From: Dolomedes plantarius
Lineage: Eukaryota > Arthropoda > Arachnida > Araneae > Dolomedidae
Length of the DNA stretch: 64,000 nucleotides
Direction of reading: 5' to 3'
NCBI GenBank assembly: GCA_907164885.2
Contig: OU015492.1
Span: 196,788,460-196,852,459 of the forward strand
The notes beneath the pieces are model-generated. The model did not search any database, was not told where the DNA came from, and saw only the letters and a list, made by a program, of their open reading frames with translations. Positions within the stretch are counted from its first letter, which is position 1. The number at the start of each line of letters is the position of its first letter. The position numbers and the translations under genes were made by a program. Below are positions 12,191 to 38,453 of the stretch, in pieces.

Positions 12191-12429
12191 TATTATACCA
12201 GTGATAGGCAATTTCGGGTCATGACCCCCAGAGGGACGTGGGGTAAAAAAAATGGGAGGGATCACGGACATTTTGAAGTAAATTTATAAAATTTATTCTC
12301 AAACATTTCACCATATATTTAAAAATTATTATTTAAAGTCCAGGATCAAGCTTCTCGTTAATTTTTTTCTATTTTTGTTATAAATTTAATGAAGTTTATA
12401 ATTTTCAATGTTTTAATAGGAAGCTTATG

Positions 12430-12887
12430 CAGTAAAACCTAGCTTATCCGGACTGACTAGGACCATAGGCAATCCGTATAATCCGGGTACTATGGATAAT
12501 AAGCAATACAAAATCCTTAACTCAGCAGACCGTTTATTACGATAAAAACTAGGTTTTGTAACAAAATTACATAGCATTGTTTACAAGACATTAAAAAATA
12601 TAAAAATAACTTTTTTGAGTCAATCCACGTCAACGTCCTATGACACTCTAGTAAAGCTTTCTTAAACTCAACAGAGAGCATTTTATTACAGTAATTTCTT
12701 GTACAATCTATGCAGGACTGTACATCAAACTATAAAGCGAATATCTGGCGAACTTGTAGTTACGTTCTTGCTATCATTAGTTAAAAATTATCTAATGTGA
12801 ACATGAAATAAAAAAAATATCTAGAAATCTTATCCGGTTTATCCGGAGGTCCATATTAACGAGGGTCGGATAAACGAGGTTTTTCTG
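12430..12887 (+). mobile_element. Tigger/pogo-type MITE nested in hAT element
   Basis: The left end is CAGTAAAACCTAGCTTATCC. The right end reverse-complements to CAGAAAAACCTCGTTTATCC. These match the widespread Tigger/pogo terminus. Flanking TA duplication is not clear (atg and cac), so the edges have probably mutated. No coding sequence. Confidence 0.75.
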
Positions 12888-12972
12888 CACTTTTAAAGTA
12901 CTGCATTTTTAAATTTTAACCTTTTTCATATGGGGTGGGATAACATGTATATATGTATACTATGTGAAGTAC

Positions 12973-13683
<711 letters not shown>

Positions 13684-14333
13684 TATATATATATCCTTAA
13701 ATGGCTGTTCTTACGAAGGGGGGGGGGTTATGAATTTTCCCATTCTAAAGTGGGAATTGGAAAAATAGGCCCCGTAAGCTAAAGGTTAATGCTCGTTCAT
13801 TTTTACCTAATTGAAATACAAAAATATATTAATTTTTAAACATGAATCTTTGGGCACGTGAGATTTATCAACAGCAGCAAACGTTGAACTCGACAAAGAC
13901 ATTTTGCTCAGTAGATAATCTATGTATCCAAAATCTCCAGATCATTGATTTTTAAAATAGTTTGTAAAATGTCCTTATAGCTTTTTGTTAACATTTTCCT
14001 AATCAAAAGAAAAAAAAATGAAAACTGCCACTTAAAGAAAAATTTTCATTAGGGTCGACAGTTCTTTTTTATTTTAGAGACAGCGGGTCGCGGTCGGAAA
14101 TAGTTTGCGCACCACTGCATTATACCAAACTGGATAAACTTATAATCGAATCTTCCAACTACAGATTTTATTTTTATGGTTTACGGACAACAAAGTAGTG
14201 AGGGCCTTTCACCAATGTGGCCCACTCTTGGCATGGAACGTTTGTAGCCGTTCGGAATCGGCTCTAAGCAGTAGGTCTCGGTCAAATTAGCCCCCCTGTA
14301 GCAGGAATTGACCGTAGTGCTCCAAACTAAACC

Positions 14334-14585
14334 TTTCACCAACGTAATCCAGTTCATTCATACATATCAGAAGTTATATTAGAAATACAGAACGAACGAA
14401 AATACATTCTAAGGACTTTTCACAAACGCAATTCAGTTCATTCATACATATCAGAAGGTATACTAGAAGTAAAGAACCAAGGAAAATACATTCTAAAGAG
14501 CTTTCACCAACGTAATCCAGTTTATTCTTACATATCAGATGTTATACTAGAAGTACAGAACCAATGAAAATAAGTTCTAAGAATT
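14334..14585. repeat. 84-bp tandem repeat, 3 copies
   Basis: The units start at tttcaccaacgtaatccag near 14334, 14418 and 14502, an exact 84-nt spacing. Each contains catacatatcag and a gtacagaaccaa-type segment. Divergence is about 10-15% by eye. A related tttcaccaatgtgg motif lies upstream near 14200. Confidence 0.9.
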
Positions 14586-14665
14586 AAACTTGGAGCAAAC
14601 AAAAACAAGTAAAACCTGCAAGAGCAAAACCAAATTTCAAAAAAAAAAATGAATATATATATATA

Positions 14666-16123
14666 CAGTCGAACCTCCATACATCGAAGTAGCAAATTGC
14701 GCGAATTTAATTCGATATATAGAAATTTCGATATATAGAATTGAGCTTAGTCTTATCATAATTCTCCTAAAAAAAATTAAAGCTAATTTTCGTATACGAA
14801 ACTCTGTAGAAGTGAAAATAGTGTAATTCCCCACGGTGTGTGGACAATAAGGAATGTATCATAAAGGATGTAGAGGCAGGGGCAAATACAGGATTGTAAA
14901 ACAATGAAAAAATAGAAGAATAGCTGTCGGTGTGGCCAGTGATAGCGATCTGAAGTTTATATTTTACAAGATGGATGGTCGTTATTTTATGGCCTACAGT
15001 AAAAACGTCAGAGGAGAAGAATCAAAGTTGTTTTACAAAATAAACGTATGTGGGGGGAGGTACTACATAGCATATGGACAGAGGCGACAGAGGCGGTATA
15101 ATAAAGGACCAATTAGGGATAGGAACCACTGAAGGAGAAACAGCCCACTGCCCAATGAAAGTGAGGGGCGTGCTAGAATGGCCCCCTGTAAACGGACAAC
15201 AGCTTCGCTAAGGACGAGAGGAATCAAAAAAAAAAAGAGGAAGCAGACGCTTTTTTAGATTGGGTTCCTGAGAGTTAGATGTCGGAGGCTCTCGTCTGCC
15301 ATATAGCCGTGGAGAAGTGCCAATATACCGCCAACGTGTTCATACACTGGAGATGGTACTGGGTCCCGGTCGCCGATGCTACGATCATCGTTGCATACAT
15401 CCGTTATAGTAAGTGCCTCCCCGTTAGATTCTAAAAATCATATTTGACTCTATAGTTTGCCTCTGCTTCTGGGTAGTGTACGTAAAAATTATTAATATCA
15501 AACTGATTGCAATACTATAGTTCTGACATGTTAATTGAAATTTGGGTTATCTAATAAATGTATGTGTAAGGTCAATGCGTTGTATTCCTTGCTTATTCCA
15601 ACCCTTGCATGCATCTATTGCTTCTAGGTGATTAACTCCTACAAACTCCATTTCTAATTTATATGCGAATCCCATTAAATGAAAGTTAATAACTAAAAAA
15701 TGAATTAATATGAAAGATTTATTGATTACTACATATCTTTAAAAAAAAACACAATAATACAGACAGTGGTTACAATGATCACAGTTGCATTCTTTAAAAA
15801 AAAAACTTCGAATATCTTGATGAACAGTTAATTTTGCGGAAAGTTCAAAGAAATGTTCGTATTTTTTCAGTCCACTAAAAACTTCATCAGGGACATTTTT
15901 CGCGAATTGAAGTCCACGGCGTATTGTTTCAAACGCCGAAAATTGGGAGATTTTATTCTAAAGTGGAATAAAATCTCCCAATTTGTCTTGAAAAAAATTT
16001 CGATATATAGAGATTTTTTCGATATATAGAAACAATTTTTCTATGTAATGAACGTTGAGATTTGCTAAAAGTTCGATATATAGAAAATTTCGATTTAGGG
16101 AAGTTCGATATATGCAGGTTCGA

Positions 16124-16126
<3 letters not shown>
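14666..16126 (-). mobile_element. pogo-type MITE, family C, copy 3, split by a solo LTR
   Basis: The element begins TA|CAGTCGAACCTCCATACATC at 14666. It runs in the opposite orientation to copies 1 and 2, breaks at 14804, resumes at 15649 and ends cgactg|TA at 16126. The two halves join cleanly once the insert and its 5-bp duplication are removed. The 18-bp hairpin is present and perfect (15940-15957 with 15967-15984). Confidence 0.88.
14805..15643. mobile_element. Solo LTR (839 bp)
   Basis: It begins TGTAGAAG and ends CTCCTACA, short inverted TGTAG/CTACA ends. It is flanked by a 5-bp direct repeat, aactc (14800-14804 and 15644-15648). It interrupts an otherwise continuous MITE. A candidate polyadenylation signal (aataaatg) lies near 15554. 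No internal retrotransposon genes remain, as expected after LTR-LTR recombination. The superfamily is not clear; 5-bp duplications fit Gypsy, BEL/Pao and Copia. The 66-codon frame inside is not a gene. Confidence 0.8.

Positions 16127-16172
<46 letters not shown>
16127..16172. repeat. (TA)n microsatellite
   Basis: About 22 TA units starting at the target TA of the MITE copy that ends at 16126. Confidence 0.95.
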
Positions 16173-16174
<2 letters not shown>

Positions 16175-16509
16175 CAACAGAAGAATATAAATTGGATCAA
16201 AATAAAATTATCTTGACCAGGTCATAATTTGTAGAAAACACAAGAAAGACTAAAATGACCGGGATGATTTAGAAAAAAGATGACATACACAGGAAACAAA
16301 ATATTCAAGGAATGAAATATTCACAGGGAAATTTAAATTATTATAATATTAATAAATCTGTTAGGTGTAGGAAAATCAAACAAAAAAATACATTTAAATT
16401 TAGTACAACAGACAAACTGTTTTCAAAACGCAACGTTTCTCAGTTTTCAAAAAAATTCCAACTTAAAGATATAAAGGTCACAAAGTCCATCAGTAAAATA
16501 AAAGGATGC
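16173..16509. other. Intergenic, nothing recognised
   Basis: A lysine-rich 78-codon frame (16312-16548) is present, but it runs into the SINE tail and has no recognisable domain. Confidence 0.5.
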
Positions 16510-16830
16510 CTGCTGTTGTTGTTGTGGTTTAAAATGCTCCGTAGCTGAAAGTTCCAAACCAGGTCCATATAGGCTTCTGGCTGAAACGTGCGGTTCCAGT
16601 TTAAATAGCACCACGATTGTCGGAGTCCGTCCTAGCTAGTTGTCACCTCAATTTTGACCGAGCATTTCCAAGGGCGACTTACGGGGAATCGTACCCCTCC
16701 CCCACCCTTTCTGACCTCATAGAGGGACTTTCCGGCCTACGGATTTAACGTGCCCATATCCTGCCTAGACACGGAGGTATTTAATGGCGCGTGTCGAGCT
16801 TCGGTACAAGCAACCACAACACCGGAAGTC
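16510..16830 (-). mobile_element. tRNA-derived SINE, copy 2 (diverged head)
   Basis: It shares with 9555-9905 the landmarks tttctgacctcatagaggga and ctacggatttaacgt and a CAA-rich tail (complement of gttgttgttgtgg). The tRNA-like head is too diverged to read beyond about 16800. Confidence 0.7.
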
Positions 16831-17744
16831 AAAAAGGATGTCTTCCTGGAAGGACTACTATCTTTACGGACTAGAGTATGCAAAATAAATAGTTACCGTT
16901 AGACTTATTATTAAAATTTACTATTGGGCAGAAAACTTTTAAACCGCTTATACACATCCCAGATATTTATGTGTGTGTGTGTGTGTAAAAAACATACCTT
17001 ATGAATAATGCCATAATAAATTCTCTTGATCCATTTTAAATGAAGGTTATATGTTCTATTTAAGAGAGCTGAGCAATTTGTCTACTTCCAGGACATCATT
17101 TCATGCTCATAAAAGTCCTATCGATAATCCATTATAATATATCTCAGTTTCATTGTATTTTATATATGTCCTATAAAATATTAGACTTAAAATGGGGACC
17201 TAAATAAATTTTATTTATTTAGGTTTCGAATGGGGTCGTTTTGTGTGATTATTTATTTGAAAAATGGTCCAAGACGCACGCATTTCTTTACTTTTTTTAA
17301 TTTTGATTAATATGTTTTAAAGAATGAGACTTTACCTATTTATTTCGGATAGCAGCATCGCCAAATTGCCTGCAGAACTACCTTAGAAAATTTCTCGTAA
17401 ATGCTTTTGTAAGAATCGAGATATGAGGGAATCATTTGAAAAAATACACTTAAATGCATTTTTAATCATACTGTGACGTCACGCCTTTACGGGGGTGCGT
17501 TCTCACACCCCACGGACAAGCTGCATATTTTTGGGGAATACCCTTTTCCAGTTCCCACCGTTATTGAACACGTGAGCGATTAAACAACGATACTGTAGCG
17601 TACTACCAGTATAGAGTTATTTTTTTCCATGACCTCACAGATTTCACGAAACACAGCTGTGTGTTTATCGAGCGGTTTCCCTAACAAGTGGTGCGGGAAC
17701 TGTTTGGAGAACCGAAAATAGTTTCACCCCCCGTGATAAAGCTG
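16831..17744. other. Intergenic, nothing recognised
   Basis: Contains a short (gt)n run near 16970 and a GC-richer stretch from about 17470. The latter starts tgtgacgtcacg and could be an LTR start, but I could not find the matching end. Confidence 0.5.
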
Positions 17745-17845
17745 TCTTTCTCTTAGCGATAACTTCATGCGAGTGACATTCGGCGGGCGATAAAGTTTCG
17801 GACTAAGAAGAGCTGTCACCCGATAATCTGCTGGCCCCTCCACCC
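17745..17845 (+). repeat. Old, diverged copy of part of the array unit
   Basis: The stretch agctgtctttctcttagcga to cccgataatctgctg is a diverged match to the unit segment at about 18215-18315. It shows that the unit sequence belonged to an older repeat family before the recent array formed. Confidence 0.75.
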
Positions 17846-18000
17846 CGTCTGAAAATCCAGACATTGAGGAGAGACGCTAGAGAACGCGGCCTGTGCGGAT
17901 GTGTGTTTTAGGCTCCGTACGTTGTGAATCTGCACGGGATTTTAATTGAATATGTTGCACTGTTTAAATGTTAATTTTTTTGTTAATAAATTGTTGAGTT

Positions 18001-30697
<12,697 letters not shown>

Positions 30698-30698
<1 letters not shown>

Positions 30699-31967
30699 TA
30701 GCGGACCCGACAGACGTTGTCCTGTTCAAACGTTGTAATTGTAGCTGAAGTACCCGGCGATGTCCGGAATTTTAAGAATATTTGTTAACCAAAATCAATT
30801 TAAAAACTAAACACAGTATAAGTAACATAGAAAAGATTTACCCTTTATCATTGGAGCAAAAAATTCTGGAAAGTAAAACATAAAATATATAAATTTATAA
30901 TAAACCTATAAAAATCCATTAAAAAACTAAACACAGTATAAATAACATAGAAAAAAAGCATACGAAATGTTATACATATTAATAATATGAAAACCCAATT
31001 AAAAATGTATAAATGCATAATAAACTCCTCGGATTTCAGCTATATTCGGTATTTCATCATAAAAATGCTGAAAAAAATAAAAATAAATAAAAATAATAAT
31101 TTTAAAATATCATAAAATAAAATTTAAATTTAAATTTAAAAATAATAAAATAAAATAAAATAATAATTAAAAAATAATAAAATAAAAGCTTAAATAAAAA
31201 AGCCTTAAAAAAAAAAGCTGAAATAACAGGTCTAGCAAAAGTTACACAACTCTGGATTCGAACGCGGGTCGAAAGCATGGTACTTTCCGAATGGGCGACC
31301 TTCCGAATGCGCCACGATTACACAGAATTCTACTGAGTAAAGTGAAACATATTCGCTATTGGAAAGTTATTGTGGGCTGGTTATTATAAATGTCAGAGGA
31401 GTTTTTACTCAGAAATAAGTTAGCAAGATAGAATCTTAGTCTTTAGCTCTTCAATAGGCACAAAGATACAGGCGAGGGGGACTGGAGTAGCGATTAAAAA
31501 AGATCTCGTGTCACTTAGCGTGGTTGATTCGAATTTTCCATCGCGTGTCAAGAATATCAATATACCGTTGGATCTGATCTATTTTAGAGTATAAAATCTG
31601 ACTTCAAAGATTATTATTTTCATTTATTATTCTGGTTTAATATATGACTTGAAACTTTTTGATTTTCTTTATTTTTATCTTTTCGCTCGCTGTTTACTAA
31701 CTAAACCTAACGTGGACGCCATTATCCAGAGGGGTGATTCCACAAACTGTAACAGTTTCCATTTACCGGACGCACCCCCTTATAAATTGTTGGATTTTTA
31801 TTAATTAATTAAAAATATAAAAGCATTTTCTATCGGATCAAATTGTGAATCTAAACCATTCTCGAATCAACTTAATCGCACACACAAAATTTCATAAAAA
31901 TCAGTCCAGTCGTTTAGGAGGAGTTCAGTTACATACACACGGACAGAAGAAATATATATATATAAGA
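30698..31967 (-). mobile_element. Non-autonomous Helitron, family 3, parent of the array junctions
   Basis: On the minus strand it starts A|TCTTATATATATATATTTC at 31967 and ends CTAG|T at 30698, where the plus strand reads CTAGCGGACCCGACAGACGT. Both ends lie in (AT)n DNA, as expected for insertion between A and T. The first 64 bp (30698-30761) are identical to the segment at each array junction; from 30762 the sequence is unique Helitron interior. Inside are an A-rich low-complexity stretch (about 31060-31215) and a tRNA-like segment (31250-31322). No Rep/helicase frame. Confidence 0.8.
31250..31322 (-). other. tRNA-like segment (SINE head or tRNA pseudogene)
   Basis: On the minus strand TGGCGCATTCGG fits an A box with one mismatch. 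GCGTTCGAATCC, about 50 nt downstream, fits a B box. The arms do not fold convincingly into a functional tRNA by eye. It lies within the Helitron, so it is probably captured or a nested SINE. Confidence 0.5.
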
Positions 31968-32084
31968 TATATATATATATACGTACATATATACATTACA
32001 CTTACAAAAGATGTAAGCAACGATAAGTAATCCTATGTTAATAACCCTCGGTAGTTTCGTCAGAAGACACTACTTGATTTTTTT

Positions 32085-32875
32085 TTTTGGATTTTTTCAT
32101 CATACCTAAACCATTTCACAGTCCCATTGTCACTTAGAACAGGTTCAAGCAGCTATCTCATACGTATCCTAATAACTTGCTGCTCACATGCTATAGTGGT
32201 TAGCGTTTTGAGCTGCCACTCAGTGGACTTGTGTTTAAATTCCGAACAAGGTTAGGTCGTTTCCGCATCGTCCCCCTTATAGGGATCAATGCTCCCTCGC
32301 GTAAATGGCTCTCCCATATTAAGGTAGCCAGCAAAACTTCACGGGTCTTCCTAGGTCAATGTCAGAGGAGTACCTACAGTCAGAGACTATTCCTATCACC
32401 GTGAAAGAAAGAACTCTAAATGATTCTTTAGCCTATGTCAATTTCTCCTAACTCGGATGGAAAGCTTCCCCCCTCCGGAAAAAGCGCTTTTGATTTTTCA
32501 TTTTATGGTGTTTCATAAGAAAATAAATGTATTGAATATATAGGAATTTTGTACCAAAATTAAATTACTTTACGTTTGTATTCTTAAAGTTAGTTCACTT
32601 TACAGACATGAAATAATATAGATCTTAATAGCCTTGTGTCTAAGAATGTTACCGTTTTGGAAGATACCCAACACCTGCTGATCCATATTTTAGACGAACA
32701 TACCTCTTTCTTTCGCTTCTATAATATGCTGTGAGGTTTCCAAATTTCCTTAATAGCACATATGGAGCAAAGAAAAAAATATTTTTTCACTTTTTATCTA
32801 AGAAATAAAAAATTTATATAACACTCAGAAAAGAAAAATTTTGATCCCTCAGTTAGATCTATGAATGAATGAATG

Positions 32876-32921
<46 letters not shown>

Positions 32922-32935
32922 CATTTTGTTAGAAA
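32085..32935 (+). repeat. Diverged relic copy of the array unit, interrupted by a SINE
   Basis: It follows the order of the unit segment at about 18588-19200: aatgttaccgttttggaag, cacctgctgatcca, ctctttctttcgcttc. Substitutions and indels are frequent. It is an old family member beyond the Helitron. A (gaat)n and (AT)n tract (32861-32918) lies near its end. Confidence 0.85.
32172..32420 (+). mobile_element. tRNA-derived SINE inserted in relic unit
   Basis: Compared with the array unit, about 250 bp is inserted after cctaataactt. It begins gctcacatgctatagtggtt, a tRNA-like 5' region with an A-box-like tagtggttagcg and a weak B-box-like gtttaaattcc. No clear target duplication was found, so the edges are approximate. 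Confidence 0.55.
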
Positions 32936-35900
32936 AAGGGTTTAACAATATGATACAAAAAGAATATCTATTCAAAAACTTATATGTGTAACGAATTATC
33001 TTTCATTGCATGCATTTTTGCAAACACGAAAAGTTTATTAAGTACAGTACTAAATATTACAGTATTACATGCAAAAGAGTATAATTATTTTATATTATAA
33101 GAAAAATATTTAAGTCTTGCTTATTTCTCATATTTCAGAATGGCTTAAAATATACCGTTACACACAACTAATAAAAATACTAACGTAAAAACATTTTTAA
33201 ATAAAGACTGACAAAGCAGAAACGTTTTAAAAAATCTTTTAAAATTGCGAATAAGATATTAAATCTTTAGATAAGTTTGCTTATTTCATTTAACGTAACC
33301 ACTACAATACAGATTACAGTAAAAAAGGAATACGTAGCATGAAAAAATTATGAAATGTAATGGGAATATATAGTCCATTTTAATGGATAGAAACTGTTTC
33401 TATACATTTTTGAACTCTCTTAATAGGATTTGCCCTCGTTTATTCAACATGTTTGAACGTATATGACACACTATCTTTCATAGTATGAGAGTAGTCGTGG
33501 ACTGATGTTTTGCATTCGCTAATAGTCTCCCAACGGTAACACGGTGAAGTAATATACAGAATCAATTTTGCAAAGACAAAGTTATTCTAAATTTTTAATG
33601 CTGAGGGAATTTATTCATGTCACTTTTGTAGACGACAATGTTGAGAAAATAAATTCATGCAATATGTAGAAATGCAGGGATGATGAAAAATGTCCAAGAT
33701 ATACCATTATTGGTTTTGAACCAAGAGCAGGCTCCATTTTCAACTATCTTATGCTTTAACTATTCAGACTTTCAGTTTAAAGACGGAGCCGAATAAATAT
33801 AAACATCACAACAAACATGGGGCTTAGACTCTTAGACTTTAATACAAAGTCTTTTGAGAGATCTTTTGAATAAAACATATCGCTTATAAATTCGAAATAT
33901 TATCGTCATTATATCTAAAGCTTACAATTTGCTGAATGTAAGAAAAATTGCTCTTGCTCTGGCGAAAAGTAAATATCTGTTAACTGAACCAAATTACCTT
34001 GATAAAAAATTCCGTAAAGAAATTAATATAATGTTATAATTAATTATATATAAATTATTTGAATGTAATATGTTTTATGATCTATGTTATCTATGTCTTA
34101 GAAACTATTAATGTTTTGAATATCCATCCGAAAATTTCATAAACCCAGTATATACAATTATCATTTAAAATGTTACACCTTATTTTGTATAAGGCATTTT
34201 ATACTGGACTTAGGTTAAAATCTTTCCTGATATGTGTTTAGCATAAAAATTCTTTGTGTAAGGATTTTACCCCTATCTCTGATATTGCCCCATATAACTT
34301 TTTTTCCCTACTAGAATCGCTCTCATTTTTCGTCCATGGATCCAAGACGTTTGCTCTTATATAACCGTGAGACCCAGTCAGATTTTTGCTAGTTTATATG
34401 TGAGGAAGTGAAACTCCAAATGCGGGTATACCATTGCAATACAGTTATAATCGTATTCCATATTTAAAAATAATATTAATCCAGTGGAGATTGCGGAATC
34501 TTTAAAACATAGAATTTTAAGCATTTCGGGAAACATTTATTAATTAAGAATATTTAAAGAACATTGCAATGAAATGTAACGAAACATCGTCACAGTATAT
34601 GTAATTCGATATTTGGGGCCAGATCTTTAGACCCGATTTAGAGACGATCGACTCGCTTCACCTCTCAAAAGAAGCACAGAAATATTGAAAAATTTTATAC
34701 CATTTTTTAATTATTTCATTTATCAGCATTGGAAACAGTTGGCAGTCGAATTTCCACTTTTTAAGGCATTTCTGTTGAATTATTTTATCATTTATTTTAC
34801 TCGAAAACTTACGTACGTGCAGGACTTTCCTATGCGCATAAATTATTTATATTTCCCTAACATCTCTAAATTTGAGATGGGACGGTTCTGAATTGTAAAG
34901 GTTATATTCTGATTTTCCTCTTTAGCATACATTTAGACTTCGGTTTCCATTGAAAAAGTTATAAAGTTGGAAAATTATAAGTGAAAGAAATGTGAAAAGA
35001 CTATATCAGAGCCGTAGTCAATAGATTAAGCTCTTTCACCCTGTTCCTTTACTTCAAGCTAAAGCCACTCCTTTACAAGTCGACTGAAATGAATTCATAT
35101 TGTTTTGATAAAGTTCCTACTATATAGAAATACATTGGAATGCAATAAAAAAGATTTTCATGTATGCATTGAGATAGTGGATAGTTTTCTGAGTTATATA
35201 GGTTTAACTGCCAAGTGAGATATCTCAAATTACTAAAGACAAATTATTGTGCTTCTCTTGAAAGAAATTAAGTCATGTTTTCATTATTTCTTTCAGTATC
35301 AAACCACTGATAAAAATGTGAAGCTACTTAAGCTCCATTTACTGTCACAATACTGTAAAACTTATAACAATGTCTCATACCATAGTTTTTCAGATGCGAA
35401 AAAGAAATGATAGAAAACAGGAAAAGCAAATTTATAGACCGCGAATACCTAATGCTGGTTACTTTCGTACATGATGAAACGGTTGTGCAATGTGAACGGT
35501 GGATGTTTTGAAGAGGTACATAAGACTAAATCTAAACTTTCCGAAAAGCCAAGGAAAACGACAATCAGTGTCGGATCATGTCATGATGGAATAAGTAATG
35601 AGACGAACAACACATTGGCTCCTTCAAGTCTCCACCCAAAAGGAAACTTCGTTAGACGACTACAAGAAGAGCTGAAACGAAATCACCAGCTCTTAGAAAG
35701 TCCACTATTTTCGTTTCAAAGGCCAGATGTTTGTTTAAGTACTGCAATATTCGCAATATCCTGGCTAAATTTCAATTAATGTCACATGATGTATAAAAAC
35801 TAATTCTTATATTCCATTGGAGTAAATGACATTCGCGTTTGGTTTTGGAGGAAGTATGAGAAACGAGGTACTTTTTGATACAGAGATTGCATTTGCGAGC

Positions 35901-37121
35901 AACCTAAAATAATGGCACGAGTAGCTATCGTAAAAGATACACTGTTTACCTCTCTCTGGTATCTGTAAAAGACAGTAAAAGCAACAGTTCTTGTGGACGG
36001 GTTTTCCATGACTATCTCCGTCCAGCTTTATAATATCGTACTTTCCCTTTTCCATAGATTCAGACTCCTGTGGATTCTTACTCCCTCATGCCTGTAACGT
36101 AGGAACCAATCGAGCCATGAGAGTCATGAATGGCTATTATTATCTTCGTTGCAAACGTTTATAAGATATGAGTTATGACTTTCATATGACTACAAAAAGA
36201 ATATCTAGACAGAAGAAGGGTAAAAAATATAATATGTGCAGTGAGAACGAATTGCATATTTTTATTTGGTTGATAGAAACTTCAAAGGGCAATCATAAAG
36301 CGATGTTTTGTATTGAAGAAGGGAGGACAAAAATGAGATTTACCTGAAAAATTGTCGCAAATTGTCCCAATTCTTGCAATTTTATTCCATATTTGTCATT
36401 TGGGGCCAAATTTATCCTATATTAACAAGGAATATGTTTTTGTGTAGGTTTTCTTTCAGGATTGTTAGGGATGAAAATGTGTAACGAAAATGCGTCAGGC
36501 GAAAAATCATTGTCGGTCATTGTTACAGTTGGGTGGAGTTGCGTTGTATCAAAGGGACAATTGTATGTGTTTTGTTGTTAATCTATTCAAACTAGATAAA
36601 GTATGGATGTTAGTGAACAATGTGTTGATATTTGTGTGTTCAAAAGTATCACCACGGTGAAGAGAAAATTAATCGTTACAGTTTATGGTTCACCAAATAG
36701 CAGTATGAAATACATCAGATATTTCTTTCTGACGAAAGGCTGATGCTTAGGTATACAGCCAAGGCATCTGAAATGTTTGAATAATTACGCGGAAAATATT
36801 ATGGGTATACTCAGATAGTTTGAAGCGAAAATTCTATATGGGATATAAAAATGAAGAGGAACAAAGGTTTTATATAGTACAGTTCAAAACTAACTCATCT
36901 CTATAAACTACTCATGATTGGTCGTCTATCGATATGATTTTTGCTCGGCATATAGAGAAGATCGATTCAATAAACTGTATCAGTCATCTCAACTATAATG
37001 AACCTGCTCTAAGCATAACTGAAAGTTATTGTGAGCGAACGTTAGAGTAAATATTGAATATACATTTTAATTATGCATCTAGTATTAATAATTTGGCTCC
37101 GTGTTTGTATGTCAGTCTAGC
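32936..37121. other. AT-rich intergenic, no supported gene
   Basis: About 4.2 kb without recognised elements. The longest frame (35471-35779, 102 codons, plus strand) has no recognised domain. Overlapping minus-strand frames (35800-36055) include a Cys-containing stretch (KNCCFYCLLQ) next to a GGTAAA donor-like site, but every upstream frame is blocked close by. I cannot support an exon. Confidence 0.45.
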
Positions 37122-38453
37122 ATGAGCGACAATCACAAATTACTGTGGAGCGATCATGTTCTGCATTTGATATCAAATTGTTATAAAAGACTAAACATTG
37201 AAATTAACTAGTAGAAATTAGGGCGCTGACACAACAACCCTTAGACATTTAATATATCATATATTAGATCTAAGCTGACATATTCTTGCGAGATATAGGG
37301 TGCCGCAGCAGATACGGACACCTAGAATTTGAAAGTTATCGAAAACTCAGTTTTAAAATTTCTTTTTGGGATGCCCCCGAAACAGCACCCCTTGATTCTA
37401 TGGAAATAGATCTCACTGTCGAACATTTAGAACACTATGTTAATCAAATGTTCTGGTTTAAACACTTCGGAAACATTTCGTTGCCCGTAAATAACCCCGC
37501 TAGGTTTATTTCACCTAGCGGGCTCTTTCCTCGACAGTCTTTTAGCCATAGGGTCAATTCACTCGCAGCCCAATTTTGTCCCACTGTGCCTTTAGATTTT
37601 CGAGTCAGGTTTTCTAAAGCTCCTTGGATTTAGCAAGAATGTAAATTAGGTTTGAACATCTCTGACTTTGGCACCAAGAAAGATGACACTCTTTAAATAT
37701 CTGACGACGCTATATGTCTTCTAAATTCTGACTACCCTGATTATTTTAAGATATTTATTGACGGTTCTGTTGATTTGGTCAATTCCAGAGCTGGAGTAGC
37801 TTATTTTATAGAAAACCTGAATGAGACATTTCTTGTACCTCCATCTCCATGCTGAAGTTTGGATGGCAAAATATTGGCACTCCCTTTTGCTTTGGTTCGT
37901 TGTCTCTCATTGAGAGAGATTTTGACAGATTCCATTGCGGCTCCCAAAATCCCTTTGAAGGGCAAACCTAACGATTACTTTTTCCGTATTCTTGAAATCA
38001 AAGACCCTCAACTGGATATAAAGTACAAAGATATAGCACTTTTCAGTGGGCTATCGAACATTGTTGGGGGAACGAGATTGCTGAAAATTTGGCTAAGTTG
38101 TCTTCAAAAATGGGACCAGTACCATTTATCAAAGTCACCCTCTCTAAGTGCTTAATGAAAGCCAAGATGGAAGCTAGAGATTGTTGGTGTACGTCTTGGA
38201 AAAACAATGAAAATAGTCGCTGCCAATTTCGCTTTCTAAAAGAACCAAACAATCCAACTTACTTCAAAAATGTTTTATAGAGGTGGCCACATAGTTACCC
38301 AAGCCTTTCTAAACAGCTTTCATCTCGCAGATTCAGACAAAAGTCTTGTTTGTCAGGTGGGGTAGGAAATATTAGACTACATCTTATTCAACAGCAATGG
38401 AGTGAACTTTTATCGTACGATTCTGACCAAAATGTGTATTCCATTGGATAATG
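37122..38453 (+). pseudogene. Degenerate LINE ORF2 3' part: RT thumb and RNase H
   Basis: Translation in shifting frames gives LLWSDHV, then RLNIE...SYIRSKLTYSCEI (37180-37300), the region after the RT catalytic core in jockey-type LINEs. It continues with VIENSVLKFLFG and a frame open from 37286 to 37633. RNase H follows: FIDGSV near 37750 and FQWAIEHCWGNEIAENLAK near 38045-38100, matching the usual W-P-S-H and N-E-x-A-D-x-L-A-K region of LINE RNase H with substitutions. Several stops and frameshifts show it is dead. The RT catalytic box and the whole 5' part are missing. No poly(A) tail was recognised; the 3' boundary is approximate. Confidence 0.8.

Noticed and set aside
14932..15132. 66-codon frame with Tyr/Gly/Arg-rich protein
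   Set aside because: Lies wholly inside the solo LTR and has no domain.
17470..17744. Second solo LTR starting tgtgacgtcacg
   Set aside because: No matching CA end or target duplication could be found.
35471..35779. 102-codon frame as a gene
   Set aside because: No domain, no supported splice sites in the right frame, and neighbouring frames are equally open.
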